Assembly (NCBI GenBank): GCA_026708085.1 | Contig: JAPOVP010000037.1 | Coordinates: 1 to 60,897, forward strand | Origin: Caldilineaceae bacterium | GTDB lineage: Bacteria; Chloroflexota; Anaerolineae; Caldilineales; Caldilineaceae | DNA: 60,897 nucleotides | Reading direction: 5' to 3' | In this document: in pieces, positions 7,929-17,247 of the stretch | How the letters are laid out: every line of letters starts with the position of its first letter | How positions within the stretch are numbered: position 1 is the first letter of the stretch | The notes under the pieces: model-generated | The model's input: only the letters and a program-made list of their open reading frames with translations | The model's database searches: none | What the model was told of the DNA's origin: nothing | Translations under genes and position numbers: made by a program

Positions 7929-10058
7929 TTAGAGCAGCAGCCACAGCAGGCCGGCAAACAGAGAACTCAGCACGACGGCCAAGGCAATGGCAAACCACAG
8001 GCGCACTGCGCTAATGCTCTCAGTGTGGTTGATCAGCCGCTGCGGCGGATCTGTCAGGCCCAGGAGCCACACGCGCTGCGGTGAGGCGTCGTCAGGCAGC
8101 TCGCCCATCACGACCTGCACGGTGCTGTCGGAGACAAGCCGCCGCCAGCGGCCCGCTTCCAGCCGGTGCTGGGCCGCTCGCAGAGACTGGCGGATCTCCT
8201 GTGCGGCGGCTTCGGCGCGACTGGAGGCGGTTGCAGACGCAGTCGGGTCCTCTGCCGCGGCAGCCTCTCTGTCCAGGGAAGCTGCCATACTGTGCCATTG
8301 GTCTCCGACTGGTCGAAAGTCCACATCGATCGCTTGTGTGGTCCGCTGCCACAGGAGTTGGGTCTCTTGCTGCGTCTCCTGCTCCGTAGTCAGAAGGACA
8401 CTGCGCAACAGCGCCCAGTCAGGCAATTGGGGCGTGTTCTGGGCCAGGAGCCTGCGTTTGCCAGCGTCGAGATGGTCCAGTTGGACGAGAAACCCGTTCG
8501 GTTCCTTTGTCAGTGTTGCATTGGCGGCCCCGGAAACTGACCAGGTGTTCAACAGGTTGTTCAAGGCGCTCTCGCCGTCGATCCGCCTCTGGAAGATGGG
8601 GCGCGCCAAGGCACTGATGGACAGATCATTTCGGGATACTTTAACGGTAACCTGCCAATTGGCAAAAAGCGTTCGAGACTCCGGGCGCGGCAGGGTCTCT
8701 TCAGTCAGGATTTCCTCTCCAACCAGCGATACCGCAGCCTGTTCATTGCCATCCTGCAGCTGTTGCAGAACTTCGTGAAGCAGGATGGCCCGCCGTTCGT
8801 CATCCAAGGTGGCCGGATCGACGACATCGGCGGGCAGACGGGCCAGCCTTTCGATTAGCAGAAGAGCCTGGGGCCAGTTTTCCTGCAAGCGGGCCGTCCG
8901 CAACTGCTGCTGGAGACCCTGGGCCACCCAGCTTTGCAGTTCCAGGCGGGTCGGCCCCTGCGGCGTCGCCGGGAGAGCCTTCTCCGCCTCCGCCACCATG
9001 AGCGCGACGTAAACGCTATCGACGGAGCCATCGACGGCTATTGCGCGCCTGCGATAGAGCGATGCCAGCAGGTAGCGCACGGCGGCGAGAACGGTATCCG
9101 GCCGGACGCGTTCTTCGCCCAACTGCAGGGCCTGGGTGTACGCGGCCAGGGCCTGCTCATAGAAGCGGTCGCGCGTCGCGGTGCGGAGGGCGGGGGACTG
9201 GTGCAGTTGCGCGTACAGGTCACCCAGCCGCAGCATTGATTCCAGGTTATTTTGGTCGCGTGTCGCGTTCTGGGCAGCACGAATCTCCCGTATCCATTGT
9301 GGATGGAGCGTCTGGAAGAGGACGTCCGTTGTCGGGGGCCGCTCCTCACGGAGCCATTCCAACTGGCTGGCACGCATTTTCCAGCCGCGAGGGGATATCT
9401 GCAGCCAGCTGTCCGAGGGAGCCAGCCACTGTTCCATGTCGGCAAAGTCGATCGTTACGCGCCAACCGCTGATATCGCTGGGCCAAGTGAGCAGCTCAGA
9501 GATCGGGTAGTGGAAATCGAAGGTCTGCGTAGCGGGGAGGGGCAGATCGTAGCGCAGGGTGAGGCGCCGCCGGGCATCAGGTTCAAACTCGGCCTGAACG
9601 CTCTGCCCAACTGTCTGACCAGCGGACTGGAGAGCGAGCGGCTGTCCATCGAGGGTCACAGCTATGTTGCGTGGTAGGGAGAGACCGGCGGTCGCGGCCT
9701 CTGCGGGTTGGGCGACGAGCAGGGTCGCTGTAATCGCGTCTTTTTCCTTATTGTGCAGGCGGTAGGAGGCTTCGATTTGCAAAGTCAGCGAGCGGCCGTC
9801 AACGGTTGCGACACGAACGTCAAGCGTGTGGGTAAGCAGAACCAGCGAAGTCTCGAGGGCAGGCTGCAGGAGAAGATGAGAGGCAACGTCGGATTCCGAT
9901 TGGCGTCTTCGTTCGGGAATGTGGGTTTCAATCGAAGGCGCGGCCAGCAGGAGATTGCGGCCGCCGGACAGGAAGATTCCACAACAGAAGATACAAAGGA
10001 AAAACCGACAAAGAAAAGTTGCGATCTTAGGACACTCTTGATAAGATGTAATGCGCAT
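7929..10058 (-). CDS. Large exported, C-terminally anchored protein, unknown function
   Basis: About 709 residues from the ATG at 10058, which has GGGGTG about 10 nt upstream and places a hydrophobic, cysteine-rich signal segment (FLCRFFLCIFCCGIF) near the N-terminus. The mature part starts with a beta-rich region (about residues 60-220), continues with helical TPR-like repeats (LGDLYAQLHQSPA, YTQALQLGEERV) and ends with a transmembrane helix (LWFAIALAVVLSSLFAGLLW), so most of it should be outside the membrane, anchored at the C-terminus. I do not recognise a named family. It precedes the TgpA-like gene on the same strand and may work with it. Confidence 0.75.
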   Translation of the reverse strand: MRITSYQECPKIATFLCRFFLCIFCCGIFLSGGRNLLLAAPSIETHIPERRRQSESDVASHLLLQPALETSLVLLTHTLDVRVATVDGRSLTLQIEASYRLHNKEKDAITATLLVAQPAEAATAGLSLPRNIAVTLDGQPLALQSAGQTVGQSVQAEFEPDARRRLTLRYDLPLPATQTFDFHYPISELLTWPSDISGWRVTIDFADMEQWLAPSDSWLQISPRGWKMRASQLEWLREERPPTTDVLFQTLHPQWIREIRAAQNATRDQNNLESMLRLGDLYAQLHQSPALRTATRDRFYEQALAAYTQALQLGEERVRPDTVLAAVRYLLASLYRRRAIAVDGSVDSVYVALMVAEAEKALPATPQGPTRLELQSWVAQGLQQQLRTARLQENWPQALLLIERLARLPADVVDPATLDDERRAILLHEVLQQLQDGNEQAAVSLVGEEILTEETLPRPESRTLFANWQVTVKVSRNDLSISALARPIFQRRIDGESALNNLLNTWSVSGAANATLTKEPNGFLVQLDHLDAGKRRLLAQNTPQLPDWALLRSVLLTTEQETQQETQLLWQRTTQAIDVDFRPVGDQWHSMAASLDREAAAAEDPTASATASSRAEAAAQEIRQSLRAAQHRLEAGRWRRLVSDSTVQVVMGELPDDASPQRVWLLGLTDPPQRLINHTESISAVRLWFAIALAVVLSSLFAGLLWLLL

Positions 10059-10170
10059 AAAAAGATTCACCCCTTTGTCGAGAGGGGTGATTACATGTGG
10101 AGATTTCGCACTTTCGTTGGGCACAGCCAGAGTGCATATGGTACGTTTGTTGATGCAGTGGGACATCAAA

Positions 10171-10440
10171 ATGGGACATGAACAACCCTATTTTGAGTTT
10201 GTCATGCGCGAATATGCACCGGGACTAATGCGGTTGGGAATCAACCCCGCAGAAGTCTGGTATACCATTTATGGAAACGGCCCGCAAATGCTGACGATTG
10301 GGGAGGTCTCCGATCTGGAACGGCTTCAGGCGGTTCTGCAGAGCGAAACCTGGCAGAATTTGCAGAGGAGACTCTTGAGACACGTAACCAACTACAATCA
10401 GAGAGTTGTAGAGGATAATAGCCGCACTTTTCAACTGTAG
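10171..10440 (+). CDS. Small conserved-looking protein, unknown function
   Basis: An 89-residue protein from the ATG at 10171 (GGGA seven nt upstream); ATGs at 10138 and 10153 are alternatives. It contains MREYAPGLMRLGI, VWYTIYGNGPQM and TWQNLQRRLLRHVTNY. The pattern of an aromatic strand, a glycine turn and a long amphipathic helix faintly recalls dimeric alpha/beta-barrel (NIPSNAP-like) proteins, but this is weak. It lies 67 nt before a helix-turn-helix gene on the same strand, divergent from the exported protein at 7929-10058. Function unknown. Confidence 0.65.
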   Translation: MGHEQPYFEFVMREYAPGLMRLGINPAEVWYTIYGNGPQMLTIGEVSDLERLQAVLQSETWQNLQRRLLRHVTNYNQRVVEDNSRTFQL

Positions 10441-10507
10441 GAAAGGGGTTTGTCCGCCGTCCCCAACCGGTCGGGCAGTTGCCGGCGGACAATAATGGAG
10501 AGAATTC

Positions 10508-10978
10508 ATGGCACTCTACGTTCGGAAATTGGAGGAGGAAGAGTGGGAAGAGTTGGAACGTACAATCCAAAATATGGAGAATGACGTTTCGATTCAACGC
10601 CTGATGATCATCCTCCTGTCTGCTCAGGGCCAAAAGGTCCAGGAAATCAGCCGCGAAGTCGATCTGCATCCGATCAATGTGCGGAAGTGGATCCATCGCT
10701 ACAATCAACATGGCCTTGATGGTTTGCGCAGCGGAAAATCGCCCGGCCGTCCTCCCGTATTTACGGCGGCGCAGCGGGAAGCGATCGTTGACATCGCCTC
10801 TGCCGATCCCACCTCACTGAATCTGCCCTTCAATCAGTGGTCGCTGCAGCGGTTGCGCAAATACCTTATCGACGAAGAAGTCGTAGACCAGATCTCCGTG
10901 GAAACTATCCGTCAAATTTTGCGAGCACATGGCATTCAACCCCGTCTCATGGGTAGCCAGAACCAGGGTGAGCGCTAA
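10508..10978 (+). CDS. Stand-alone IS630-type helix-turn-helix protein
   Basis: A 156-residue protein made almost wholly of the two DNA-binding domains found at the N-terminus of IS630/Tc1-like transposases. The first HTH reads [20 protein letters not shown] then [17 protein letters not shown], followed by the linker [15 protein letters not shown]. The second HTH spans [17 protein letters not shown] residues and [15 protein letters not shown]. The frame ends about 15 residues later and the next 100 nt have no DDE catalytic domain, so it is either a domesticated regulator or a trimmed transposase. The start is an ATG at 10508 with GGAGA about 6 nt upstream. It probably shares a transcript with the 89-residue protein before it. 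Confidence 0.8.
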   Translation: MALYVRKLEEEEWEELERTIQNMENDVSIQRLMIILLSAQGQKVQEISREVDLHPINVRKWIHRYNQHGLDGLRSGKSPGRPPVFTAAQREAIVDIASADPTSLNLPFNQWSLQRLRKYLIDEEVVDQISVETIRQILRAHGIQPRLMGSQNQGER

Positions 10979-11078
10979 GGGGCGCGCGAGGTAACCCGGC
11001 GCAATTCAGGAAACTCGGAATCAGAAGTTGTCGGCGCCGTGATCAGCGGCTGGTGAGGCGCTTGTGCATGGCGGTGTT

Positions 11079-12353
11079 TTACGCGCCATGCTTCATTATG
11101 AAGCGGGTATCGATTAATATGGCCGCGCCGTGCGCGATCGATTCCCAGTCATAGACGCTGTGCGCGGTGGCGATCACCACACAGTCTGCTTTCCGAATCT
11201 CTTCTTCAAGATCGGCGACCACGGCTAGAGGAACACCCATATCCACCAGAGATGGGATGTAAGGGTCGTGATACCTGGCGTCCGCGCCTTTTTGCAGGAG
11301 GCGTTGCAGGATATCGACGACCGGTGATTCGCGCGCGTCGGCGACGTCGGGCTTGTAGGCTGCGCCCAGCACGAGGACGCGGCTGCCTTTGACCGCTTTG
11401 CCGGCAACGTTGAGAGCATCCTGTACCTTCTGCACCCAATAGCGCGGCATCTCGGCATTGATCTGGCCGGCCAATTCAATGAATCTGGCCCTGGCGTTGA
11501 TCGACCTCATTTTCCAGGCGAGAAAGTGGGGGTCCACGGGAATACAGGGACCTCCCACCCCCGGCCCCGGCGTGAACCGGGTAAAACCGAAGGGTTTGGT
11601 CGCGGCGGCATCCAGCACTTCCTGGCTGTCCAGCCCCAATCTGTCACACATCAGCAGCAGTTCATTGACCAGAGAGATGTTGACAAAGCGATAGGTGTTT
11701 TCGAACAGTTTGGCCATCTCTGCAGTGGACGGAGAGGAGACAGGCACAAGCGATTCGAAGACCGGTCCATAGTAGGCCTGGACGGCGGCGAGGCAGTTTT
11801 CAGTCACGCCGGCTACGATTTTAGGCGTGGACTGAATGGTCCAGTCGGTGCGTCCGGGGTCGACGCGTTCGGGCGAAAAGGCGACGTAGAACGCCTCGCC
11901 CACTCGCCATCCGTGCGGTTGGGCAGCGGCTTCGAGGCGGGGCAGGAGCAGGTCGGTCGTCGTGCCGGGATAGGAGGTGGACTCGAGGACGACGAGCAGG
12001 CCGGGATGCAGAAAACGGGCGATCTCTTGGCCGCTGGCGAGAATGGCGGAGACGTCCGGCTGCCCGTGACGGTCGAGCGGCGTGGGCAGACAGATTGAGA
12101 CCGCAACGCACTGGCTCAGGACAGCGTAGTCGCTCGTCGCGTGCAAGCGCGACGACTGGGCGAGTAGTTCAGCATCGGCAACGTCGGCGATGTAAGAGCG
12201 CCCCTGATTGACGGCTTCGATTTTGATCGGGTCCAGGTCAATGCCGATGACTTCGTAGCCGGATGCGGCCAAGGCGACGGCCAGGGGTAGACCCACGTAG
12301 CCGAGCCCGACGACGGCGACGCGCGCGGTGCGGTTGTGAAAGCGCTCGAACAC
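11079..12353 (-). CDS. UDP-sugar / nucleotide-sugar 6-dehydrogenase
   Basis: A 424-residue NAD-dependent enzyme that oxidises C6 of a UDP-hexose to the uronic acid for surface polysaccharides. Seen: the N-terminal Rossmann motif VAVVGLGYVGLPLA with acidic IDLDP; the central-domain AKLFENTYRFVNISLVNEL; the catalytic-cysteine loop GVGGPCIPVDPHFL (Cys270); and the C-terminal UDP-binding domain starting VLVLGAAYKPDVADARESP. The overall pattern fits the WbpA/UDP-N-acetylglucosamine 6-dehydrogenase branch better than plain UDP-glucose dehydrogenase, but the substrate is inferred. It lies 52 nt upstream of, and in the same direction as, thyX. Confidence 0.92.
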   Translation of the reverse strand: MFERFHNRTARVAVVGLGYVGLPLAVALAASGYEVIGIDLDPIKIEAVNQGRSYIADVADAELLAQSSRLHATSDYAVLSQCVAVSICLPTPLDRHGQPDVSAILASGQEIARFLHPGLLVVLESTSYPGTTTDLLLPRLEAAAQPHGWRVGEAFYVAFSPERVDPGRTDWTIQSTPKIVAGVTENCLAAVQAYYGPVFESLVPVSSPSTAEMAKLFENTYRFVNISLVNELLLMCDRLGLDSQEVLDAAATKPFGFTRFTPGPGVGGPCIPVDPHFLAWKMRSINARARFIELAGQINAEMPRYWVQKVQDALNVAGKAVKGSRVLVLGAAYKPDVADARESPVVDILQRLLQKGADARYHDPYIPSLVDMGVPLAVVADLEEEIRKADCVVIATAHSVYDWESIAHGAAILIDTRFIMKHGA

Positions 12354-12404
12354 GGTCAGCGCGCTCCTTGCGGGCAGGGGGTCATTGCATGGTGCCCGGC
12401 GCGG

Positions 12405-13496
12405 TTACGTGGACGCGGGGAACTTTTCCCGGTATACGTCCCAGTGTTCCTGGAAGACGTCGGGAGCGACGGTGTAGAGCATCTCCAGTACGAGCTGGCC
12501 GAGGCGGCGAATCTCCCACTGGGCGGCTTTGTCGACCGCGCGCAGCCAGAGGAAGTGGCTCCAAGCGGCGAAGTTCATGCTGGTGACGATGCGGGTCTCG
12601 GTTGCGTTGGGCAGGAGAAAACGGGCGTCCTCTTTGCGAATGCCCATTTTCCGCAGTTCCAGGTAAAGTTGCTGTATAAATTCCCAGGCTTCATCCAGCT
12701 TGGCCTGGGCCCCCATGTTGTCCTTGAAGGCCGGTGGAACAACGGCGCTCCATTCCCCTTTGTCTAATCCCACATACCTCTGGCTCTCCTGACTGAAGCT
12801 GGCCAGGCGGTGGCGCACCAATTGGTGTGTGCAGGCACGGCTGATCCCTTCGAAAAAGAAGGTGGCCGAGCCGTGGTGGAGTTGGGCTTCGGCGTCGTCG
12901 AGCCCGGGCTGGGTAAAGGCCAGCAGCGTCACGCGCAGGGGGCCTTCCTCGCGCGGGCGGAGGCAGGACGTGTCTAAATCGAGTGAGGGCATGGAAGGGG
13001 GCGGCGGGATGGCGGCAGGTTCCGGGGCCTTGGCGCCGTTGCCGCTTGGGATATCGGCGGCGAATTCAGCGTAGACTTTAGGGGCGATCGCTTGCAGAAA
13101 CGGCATCGCTTGCAGCCCAATCCCGCGGCGGAAGAAGTCCAGCCAGACGCGGGTGTTGGCGCTGACGAGCCAGCTGCCGTCGGCTTCCTGCGTCACTTCG
13201 CAGTGGCGGTTGAGCATGCGCCAGCGGAGGGGTTCTTCGCTATTGCGTACGCGCACAGTGGCCACGATATGTTCGATGATGTCCTCGTGGCCTTCCTTGA
13301 CGCGGTTGACGATGAACCGCGGCGCGGTGCCCATGCGGTGCGTGCTGCGATAGCAGACGCGGCCGGCATACTCGATGACGTTTTCGGGATAGGTGCTGGC
13401 GCCGTTCCAGATGGTGGCCAGATCGCTCATTTCGAGCAGGTCGGCGGGGTCGAGGGCTGGATTGGCTTGGGAGTAGGCTACGAGTTCTATGTTCAT
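12405..13496 (-). CDS. thyX: FAD-dependent thymidylate synthase
   Basis: Flavin-dependent thymidylate synthase making dTMP from dUMP with methylenetetrahydrofolate and NADPH. The defining ThyX motif RHRxxS is present as [17 protein letters not shown] (Arg228-His229-Arg230). At 363 residues it is longer than the common 220-260: a central insertion rich in proline and alanine (about residues 130-170) interrupts the N-terminal half, and a helical tail follows. The N-terminal part ([18 protein letters not shown]) and the C-terminal [21 protein letters not shown] fit the family. The ATG at 13496 is the first good start. No thyA is in the window. Confidence 0.95.
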   Translation of the reverse strand: MNIELVAYSQANPALDPADLLEMSDLATIWNGASTYPENVIEYAGRVCYRSTHRMGTAPRFIVNRVKEGHEDIIEHIVATVRVRNSEEPLRWRMLNRHCEVTQEADGSWLVSANTRVWLDFFRRGIGLQAMPFLQAIAPKVYAEFAADIPSGNGAKAPEPAAIPPPPSMPSLDLDTSCLRPREEGPLRVTLLAFTQPGLDDAEAQLHHGSATFFFEGISRACTHQLVRHRLASFSQESQRYVGLDKGEWSAVVPPAFKDNMGAQAKLDEAWEFIQQLYLELRKMGIRKEDARFLLPNATETRIVTSMNFAAWSHFLWLRAVDKAAQWEIRRLGQLVLEMLYTVAPDVFQEHWDVYREKFPAST

Positions 13497-13695
13497 GGTG
13501 TTGACGGGTTCTCTTAGGGGATTTTCACGTTGTAAGAAATGTTAGAACGGTAACTGACTCCCTCAAACCCGCACAGGTTGACTTAGGCAACGAACTGAAT
13601 ACGTATCATCCACCCCCGAGTATCGGACAGGCAACGGTAGGCACATCGTAGACTGAATGCCCTGCATGCATAGAACTTCACAGATCTTTGTTGTC

Positions 13696-14418
13696 TCAAC
13701 GGCCCCCCAGGAAGGCCCGGCGGACGTCGCGGTTGTCGAGGAGGGCCTGGGCTTCGCCTTCGTAGGCGTTGCGGCCCAGTTCGAGGACGTAGCCGCGGTG
13801 GCTGGCTTCGAGGCCTTGGCGGGCGTTTTGCTCGATCATGAGGACGGTGAGACCGATCTCATCGTTGAGGCGGCGGATGTTTTCGAAGATCATGCGGGTG
13901 ATCAGGGGGGAGAGGCCGGCGCTGGGCTCGTCCATCATCACGATTTTGGGTTCGAGCATGAGGGCGCGGCCGATCTCGAGCATGCGCTGCTCGCCGCCGG
14001 ACATGGTGCCGGCCATCTGGCTGCGCCGCTCCGCCAGGCGCGGGAACAGTTCGAAGATGTACTGGATGCGCTGGCGGGTGCGCGCCTGGTCATCTTCGAG
14101 ATACATGCCCATCTCCAGGTTTTCCATGACCGTCATCTGCGGGAAGACGCTGCGCAACTGGGGAACGATGGAGATGCCGGCGCTGAGGACGTCCTGGGGG
14201 CGGGCGTTGGTGATCTCCTGCCCGTCGAAGTGGACGGTGCCCAGACGCACGCTGACGAAGCCGTAGATCGCTTTGAAGACGGTCGATTTGCCGGCGCCGT
14301 TGGGGCCGATGACACAGACGATCTCACCGGGATGCACGACAAGGGAGACGCCTTTCAGGATATCGAAGTCCTGATAGCCGGCATAGACGTCTTCGACGGT
14401 GAGGAGAGGAGCAGACAT
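13696..14418 (-). CDS. livF: Branched-chain amino-acid-type ABC transporter ATP-binding protein LivF
   Basis: A 240-residue ATPase of the LivF subgroup. Walker A is GPNGAGKSTVFKAI, the signature is MSGGEQRMLEIGRAL, Walker B is KIVMMDEPSAGL, and the switch histidine position is occupied by EQN (LMIEQNARQGLEASHRGYVL), as is usual in LivF. It is the last gene of a complete livJ-H-M-G-F order on the minus strand, 61 nt after livG; the spacer contains a short CAGTGGTTAGTGGTCAG repeat. Confidence 0.95.
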   Translation of the reverse strand: MSAPLLTVEDVYAGYQDFDILKGVSLVVHPGEIVCVIGPNGAGKSTVFKAIYGFVSVRLGTVHFDGQEITNARPQDVLSAGISIVPQLRSVFPQMTVMENLEMGMYLEDDQARTRQRIQYIFELFPRLAERRSQMAGTMSGGEQRMLEIGRALMLEPKIVMMDEPSAGLSPLITRMIFENIRRLNDEIGLTVLMIEQNARQGLEASHRGYVLELGRNAYEGEAQALLDNRDVRRAFLGGR

Positions 14419-14479
14419 TGGACAGTGGTTAGTGGTCAGTAACTTCGGATGACGAGTGAAAGGACGAAAAATACCGGAT

Positions 14480-15229
14480 TCAGGCTCCGAAGTAGGCGTC
14501 TATGACGGCTTCGTTTTGCAGGATCTCCTGGGGCGTGCCTTCGGCCAGCTTTTCGCCGTGGTTGAGCACGTAGACCCGGCTGCAGAGATCGGCGATGAAG
14601 TTGATGTTGTGCTCGATCAGGAGGAAGGTCTTCCCCTGGGCGTTGAGCGTGCGGATGCGATCTTTGATGGTTTCTATCAGGGTTGGATTGACGCCGGAGG
14701 TGGCTTCGTCCAGAAGCAGGATATCGGGGTCGGGCATCAGGGCCATGCCGATCTCCAGCAGGCGGCGCTGTCCGCCGGAAAGGTGGCCTGCCTCCTCGCC
14801 GGCCAGGTGCTCGATCTGAAGGAAGTCGAGCAGTTGGTGGGCGCGGCGGGCAGTGCTGGGAGGGCTGGGACGGAGCATGCGCCAGAGCGATGTATCCCGC
14901 CACTGGTGACTGATCAGCATGTTGCGGAGAACGGTCATTTTGCGATAGACGCGCACCGACTGGAAGGTGCGTGCCAGCCCCATTCTGGCAACCTGATAAG
15001 GGCGCGCCCGTGTCACGTCACGTCCCTTAAAGGATACTTCGCCGCTGTCGATGGTTTGTAGGCGGCTCAGGCAGTCGAAGAGGGTTGTCTTGCCGCTACC
15101 GTTGGGACCGATCAGGCCGACGACTTCGCCGGGGTAGACGGCGAAATCGACATTGTTGACTGCGGCCAGGCCGCCGAAGTATTTGGAAACGGTATGCCCC
15201 TGCAGCAGGGGCTGTTGGTCAGAGGTCAT
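14480..15229 (-). CDS. livG: Branched-chain amino-acid-type ABC transporter ATP-binding protein LivG
   Basis: A 249-residue ATPase of the LivG subgroup. Walker A is GPNGSGKTTLFDCL, the signature is LSGGQRRLLEIGMALM, Walker B is DILLLDEATSGVNP, and the switch region is LIEHNINFIADLCSRVYVL. It ends in AVIDAYFGA, the usual LivG C-terminus. It pairs with LivF beneath the LivH/LivM membrane pair and lies 42 nt after livM. Confidence 0.95.
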   Translation of the reverse strand: MTSDQQPLLQGHTVSKYFGGLAAVNNVDFAVYPGEVVGLIGPNGSGKTTLFDCLSRLQTIDSGEVSFKGRDVTRARPYQVARMGLARTFQSVRVYRKMTVLRNMLISHQWRDTSLWRMLRPSPPSTARRAHQLLDFLQIEHLAGEEAGHLSGGQRRLLEIGMALMPDPDILLLDEATSGVNPTLIETIKDRIRTLNAQGKTFLLIEHNINFIADLCSRVYVLNHGEKLAEGTPQEILQNEAVIDAYFGA

Positions 15230-15271
15230 TGTCGTGGTTTGCGGCTGGTTGCGTGTCCTTTCCAGTAGTTG

Positions 15272-16330
15272 CTACTTGCTTCTGCCGACGCGACTCAGCA
15301 GCCGTCCGAGCGATGTGCTGCTGCGGTCTCCCAAGGTGCCGAGGATGCCCTCAGGCATGAACAGCACTATCACTACCAGAAGCACGCCAAGCGCCAGAAG
15401 ATGGCTGTCGAACAGATTGGCCCAGAGTAGATTCTGCAGATAGTAGATGACGACAGCGCCGAGTGGCGGGCCCCAGACCGTGCCGAGGCCGCCCAGCATC
15501 GACATCATGACCATCTCGACGGTGCGCGCTTCAACGAAGACGACATCGGGATCGATATAGGTGTTCTGCCAGGCCCAAAACCCGCCGACGATCCCTGTGA
15601 AAAAGGCGGCAATCATGAAGGCGGCGATTTTGTGAAGCGTTGTGTTGATACCGCGCATTTCGGCGCCGATTTCGTCCTCGCGGATGGCGATGAGGCTCTG
15701 CCCGAACTCGCTGCGCTGGATCCACCAGATTATCGACACGACGAGGCCCATTACGGCCAACATCAGATAGTAGTCGCCCAACCGGTTGAGGATCGGGGGC
15801 AGGTTCAGGCCGACGCCGCCGCCGGTGAACGGGCGCAGCACGCGTGCGATTTCGCGCATCGCTACCAGGGTCCCGAGCATGGCGATGGAAAAGTAAGGTC
15901 CTTTGAGACGCAGGGTCGGCAAGCCGACAAGGAGAGCGAAGAGGGCCGCGGCGACCCCGCTGGCCGGCAGGGCCTGCCAGAAGCCCCACTCGGGGGAGAT
16001 CAGGAGAGGCGCGCCGGTCACGAGGATGCCCATGATATAGGCGCCGATGCCGAAAAAGACGGCGTGGCCGAAGTCGACGTAGCCGGTCATGCCGCCGATA
16101 AGATTCCAGTTGGAAGCCAGGGTCACCAGCACAAAGATCTGGCTGCCAACGAAGAGGGCGACGCTGGAGACGCCGGTGTAGGGGTACAGAGCCAGAAGAA
16201 GAAGCAGTAGAAGCCAGAGCACCAACCCGGTCCATCCTGCAAGGAGCGAGTGAACAGGTGCGAGAAATGGGAGGGAAGGCTTTCTCTGCGTTCGTTCCGC
16301 GCTCTTGTCTGCGGGTGTGCCGGTTCCCAT
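15272..16330 (-). CDS. livM: Branched-chain amino-acid-type ABC transporter permease LivM
   Basis: A 352-residue permease with about eight to ten transmembrane helices (WTGLVLWLLLLLLLALYPYTG and following) and the LivM signatures GGMTGYVDFGHAVFFGIGAY, RLKGPYFSIAMLG, IREDEIGAEMRGINT and MLGGLGTVWGPPLGA. I set the start at the ATG at 16330, which overlaps the livH stop as TGATG. The same frame stays open back to 17137 by chance through livH, giving a spurious 621-residue frame that should not be used. Confidence 0.93.
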   Translation of the reverse strand: MGTGTPADKSAERTQRKPSLPFLAPVHSLLAGWTGLVLWLLLLLLLALYPYTGVSSVALFVGSQIFVLVTLASNWNLIGGMTGYVDFGHAVFFGIGAYIMGILVTGAPLLISPEWGFWQALPASGVAAALFALLVGLPTLRLKGPYFSIAMLGTLVAMREIARVLRPFTGGGVGLNLPPILNRLGDYYLMLAVMGLVVSIIWWIQRSEFGQSLIAIREDEIGAEMRGINTTLHKIAAFMIAAFFTGIVGGFWAWQNTYIDPDVVFVEARTVEMVMMSMLGGLGTVWGPPLGAVVIYYLQNLLWANLFDSHLLALGVLLVVIVLFMPEGILGTLGDRSSTSLGRLLSRVGRSK

Positions 16331-17220
16331 CACTCGGCCTCCGCGTCGATTGGGCGCAGACCGCCCATCAGCCCCTGGGGACGCACCACCAGGATCAGTA
16401 CCAGGAGGACAAAGCTGGTTGCGACGCCCAGATTGGTGCCGATGCCTGGCACATAGGTAGAGACGAAGATTTCGGTGACACCGAGGACCATGCCGCCCAT
16501 CAGTGCACCTGGGATGCGTCCCAGACCGCCAAGGGCGGTGATTGTGACCGCCTTCAAGGTGAAGGGCGGCCCCATGAACGGAAAGATCGCCTGCGTGGGG
16601 CTGAGCATGGCTCCAGCGGCGGCGGTCAGGGCGATACAGATACCGGCCGTAATGGCGTAGACGCGGTTGATATCGACGCCGACGATGCGGGCGGCCGTCT
16701 TGTTCTGGGCGGCGGCGCGGATCGATTTGCCGAGGCGTGTGCGCTGCAGGAAGAGGTGCAGGCCGGCCATGATCAACAGGGCTGCGCCGAAGATGATGGT
16801 CTTGACGATTGGGAAGGTGACTCCCGCCAGCTGCACGGAGCCGTTGTAGGCTACGGCCACGTTGCGCGGGTCCGACGTGAATTGGATTTTGAAGAGATTT
16901 GCAATTGCGATCGAGACGCCGAAGGTGACAAGCAGAGTCATCAGATGGGGGCGCTCGACGATGCGGTTGATCAGAACGATCTGCAAGAGGTAGCCAACCA
17001 GGAACATCAGGGGCAGAATCAGTACCAGGGAGGCGAAGGGGTCCATGCCGAAGAGGCGGAACAGACCCCACGCCATGTAGGCGCCGATCATGAGGAATTC
17101 GCCGTGAGCGAGGTTGATGACCCCCATCACGCCCCATATGACGGAAAACCCCAGCACCATGACCGCGTAAAAGCCGCCGAGCAAAATCCCACTGACAAGG
17201 GCCTGCGAGAGTTGGTCCAT
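16330..17220 (-). CDS. livH: Branched-chain amino-acid-type ABC transporter permease LivH
   Basis: A 296-residue permease with about eight hydrophobic helices. LivH-type signatures are GILLGGFYAVMVLGFSVIWG, MGVINLAHGEFLMIGAY, RTRLGKSIRAAAQNKTAARI and TALGGLGRIPGALMGGMVLG. It is translationally coupled to livM by a TGATG overlap and follows the binding-protein gene by 27 nt. With LivM it forms the membrane channel of the importer. Confidence 0.95.
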   Translation of the reverse strand: MDQLSQALVSGILLGGFYAVMVLGFSVIWGVMGVINLAHGEFLMIGAYMAWGLFRLFGMDPFASLVLILPLMFLVGYLLQIVLINRIVERPHLMTLLVTFGVSIAIANLFKIQFTSDPRNVAVAYNGSVQLAGVTFPIVKTIIFGAALLIMAGLHLFLQRTRLGKSIRAAAQNKTAARIVGVDINRVYAITAGICIALTAAAGAMLSPTQAIFPFMGPPFTLKAVTITALGGLGRIPGALMGGMVLGVTEIFVSTYVPGIGTNLGVATSFVLLVLILVVRPQGLMGGLRPIDAEAE

Positions 17221-17247
17221 AAGCAGTTGACCAGAGGCCAGCTGGGT

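Noticed and set aside
15272..17137. A 621-residue open frame covering livM and most of livH
   Set aside because: Only the part up to 16330 encodes LivM. The rest is the wrong frame of livH, which is itself an intact LivH with a TGATG coupling to livM.
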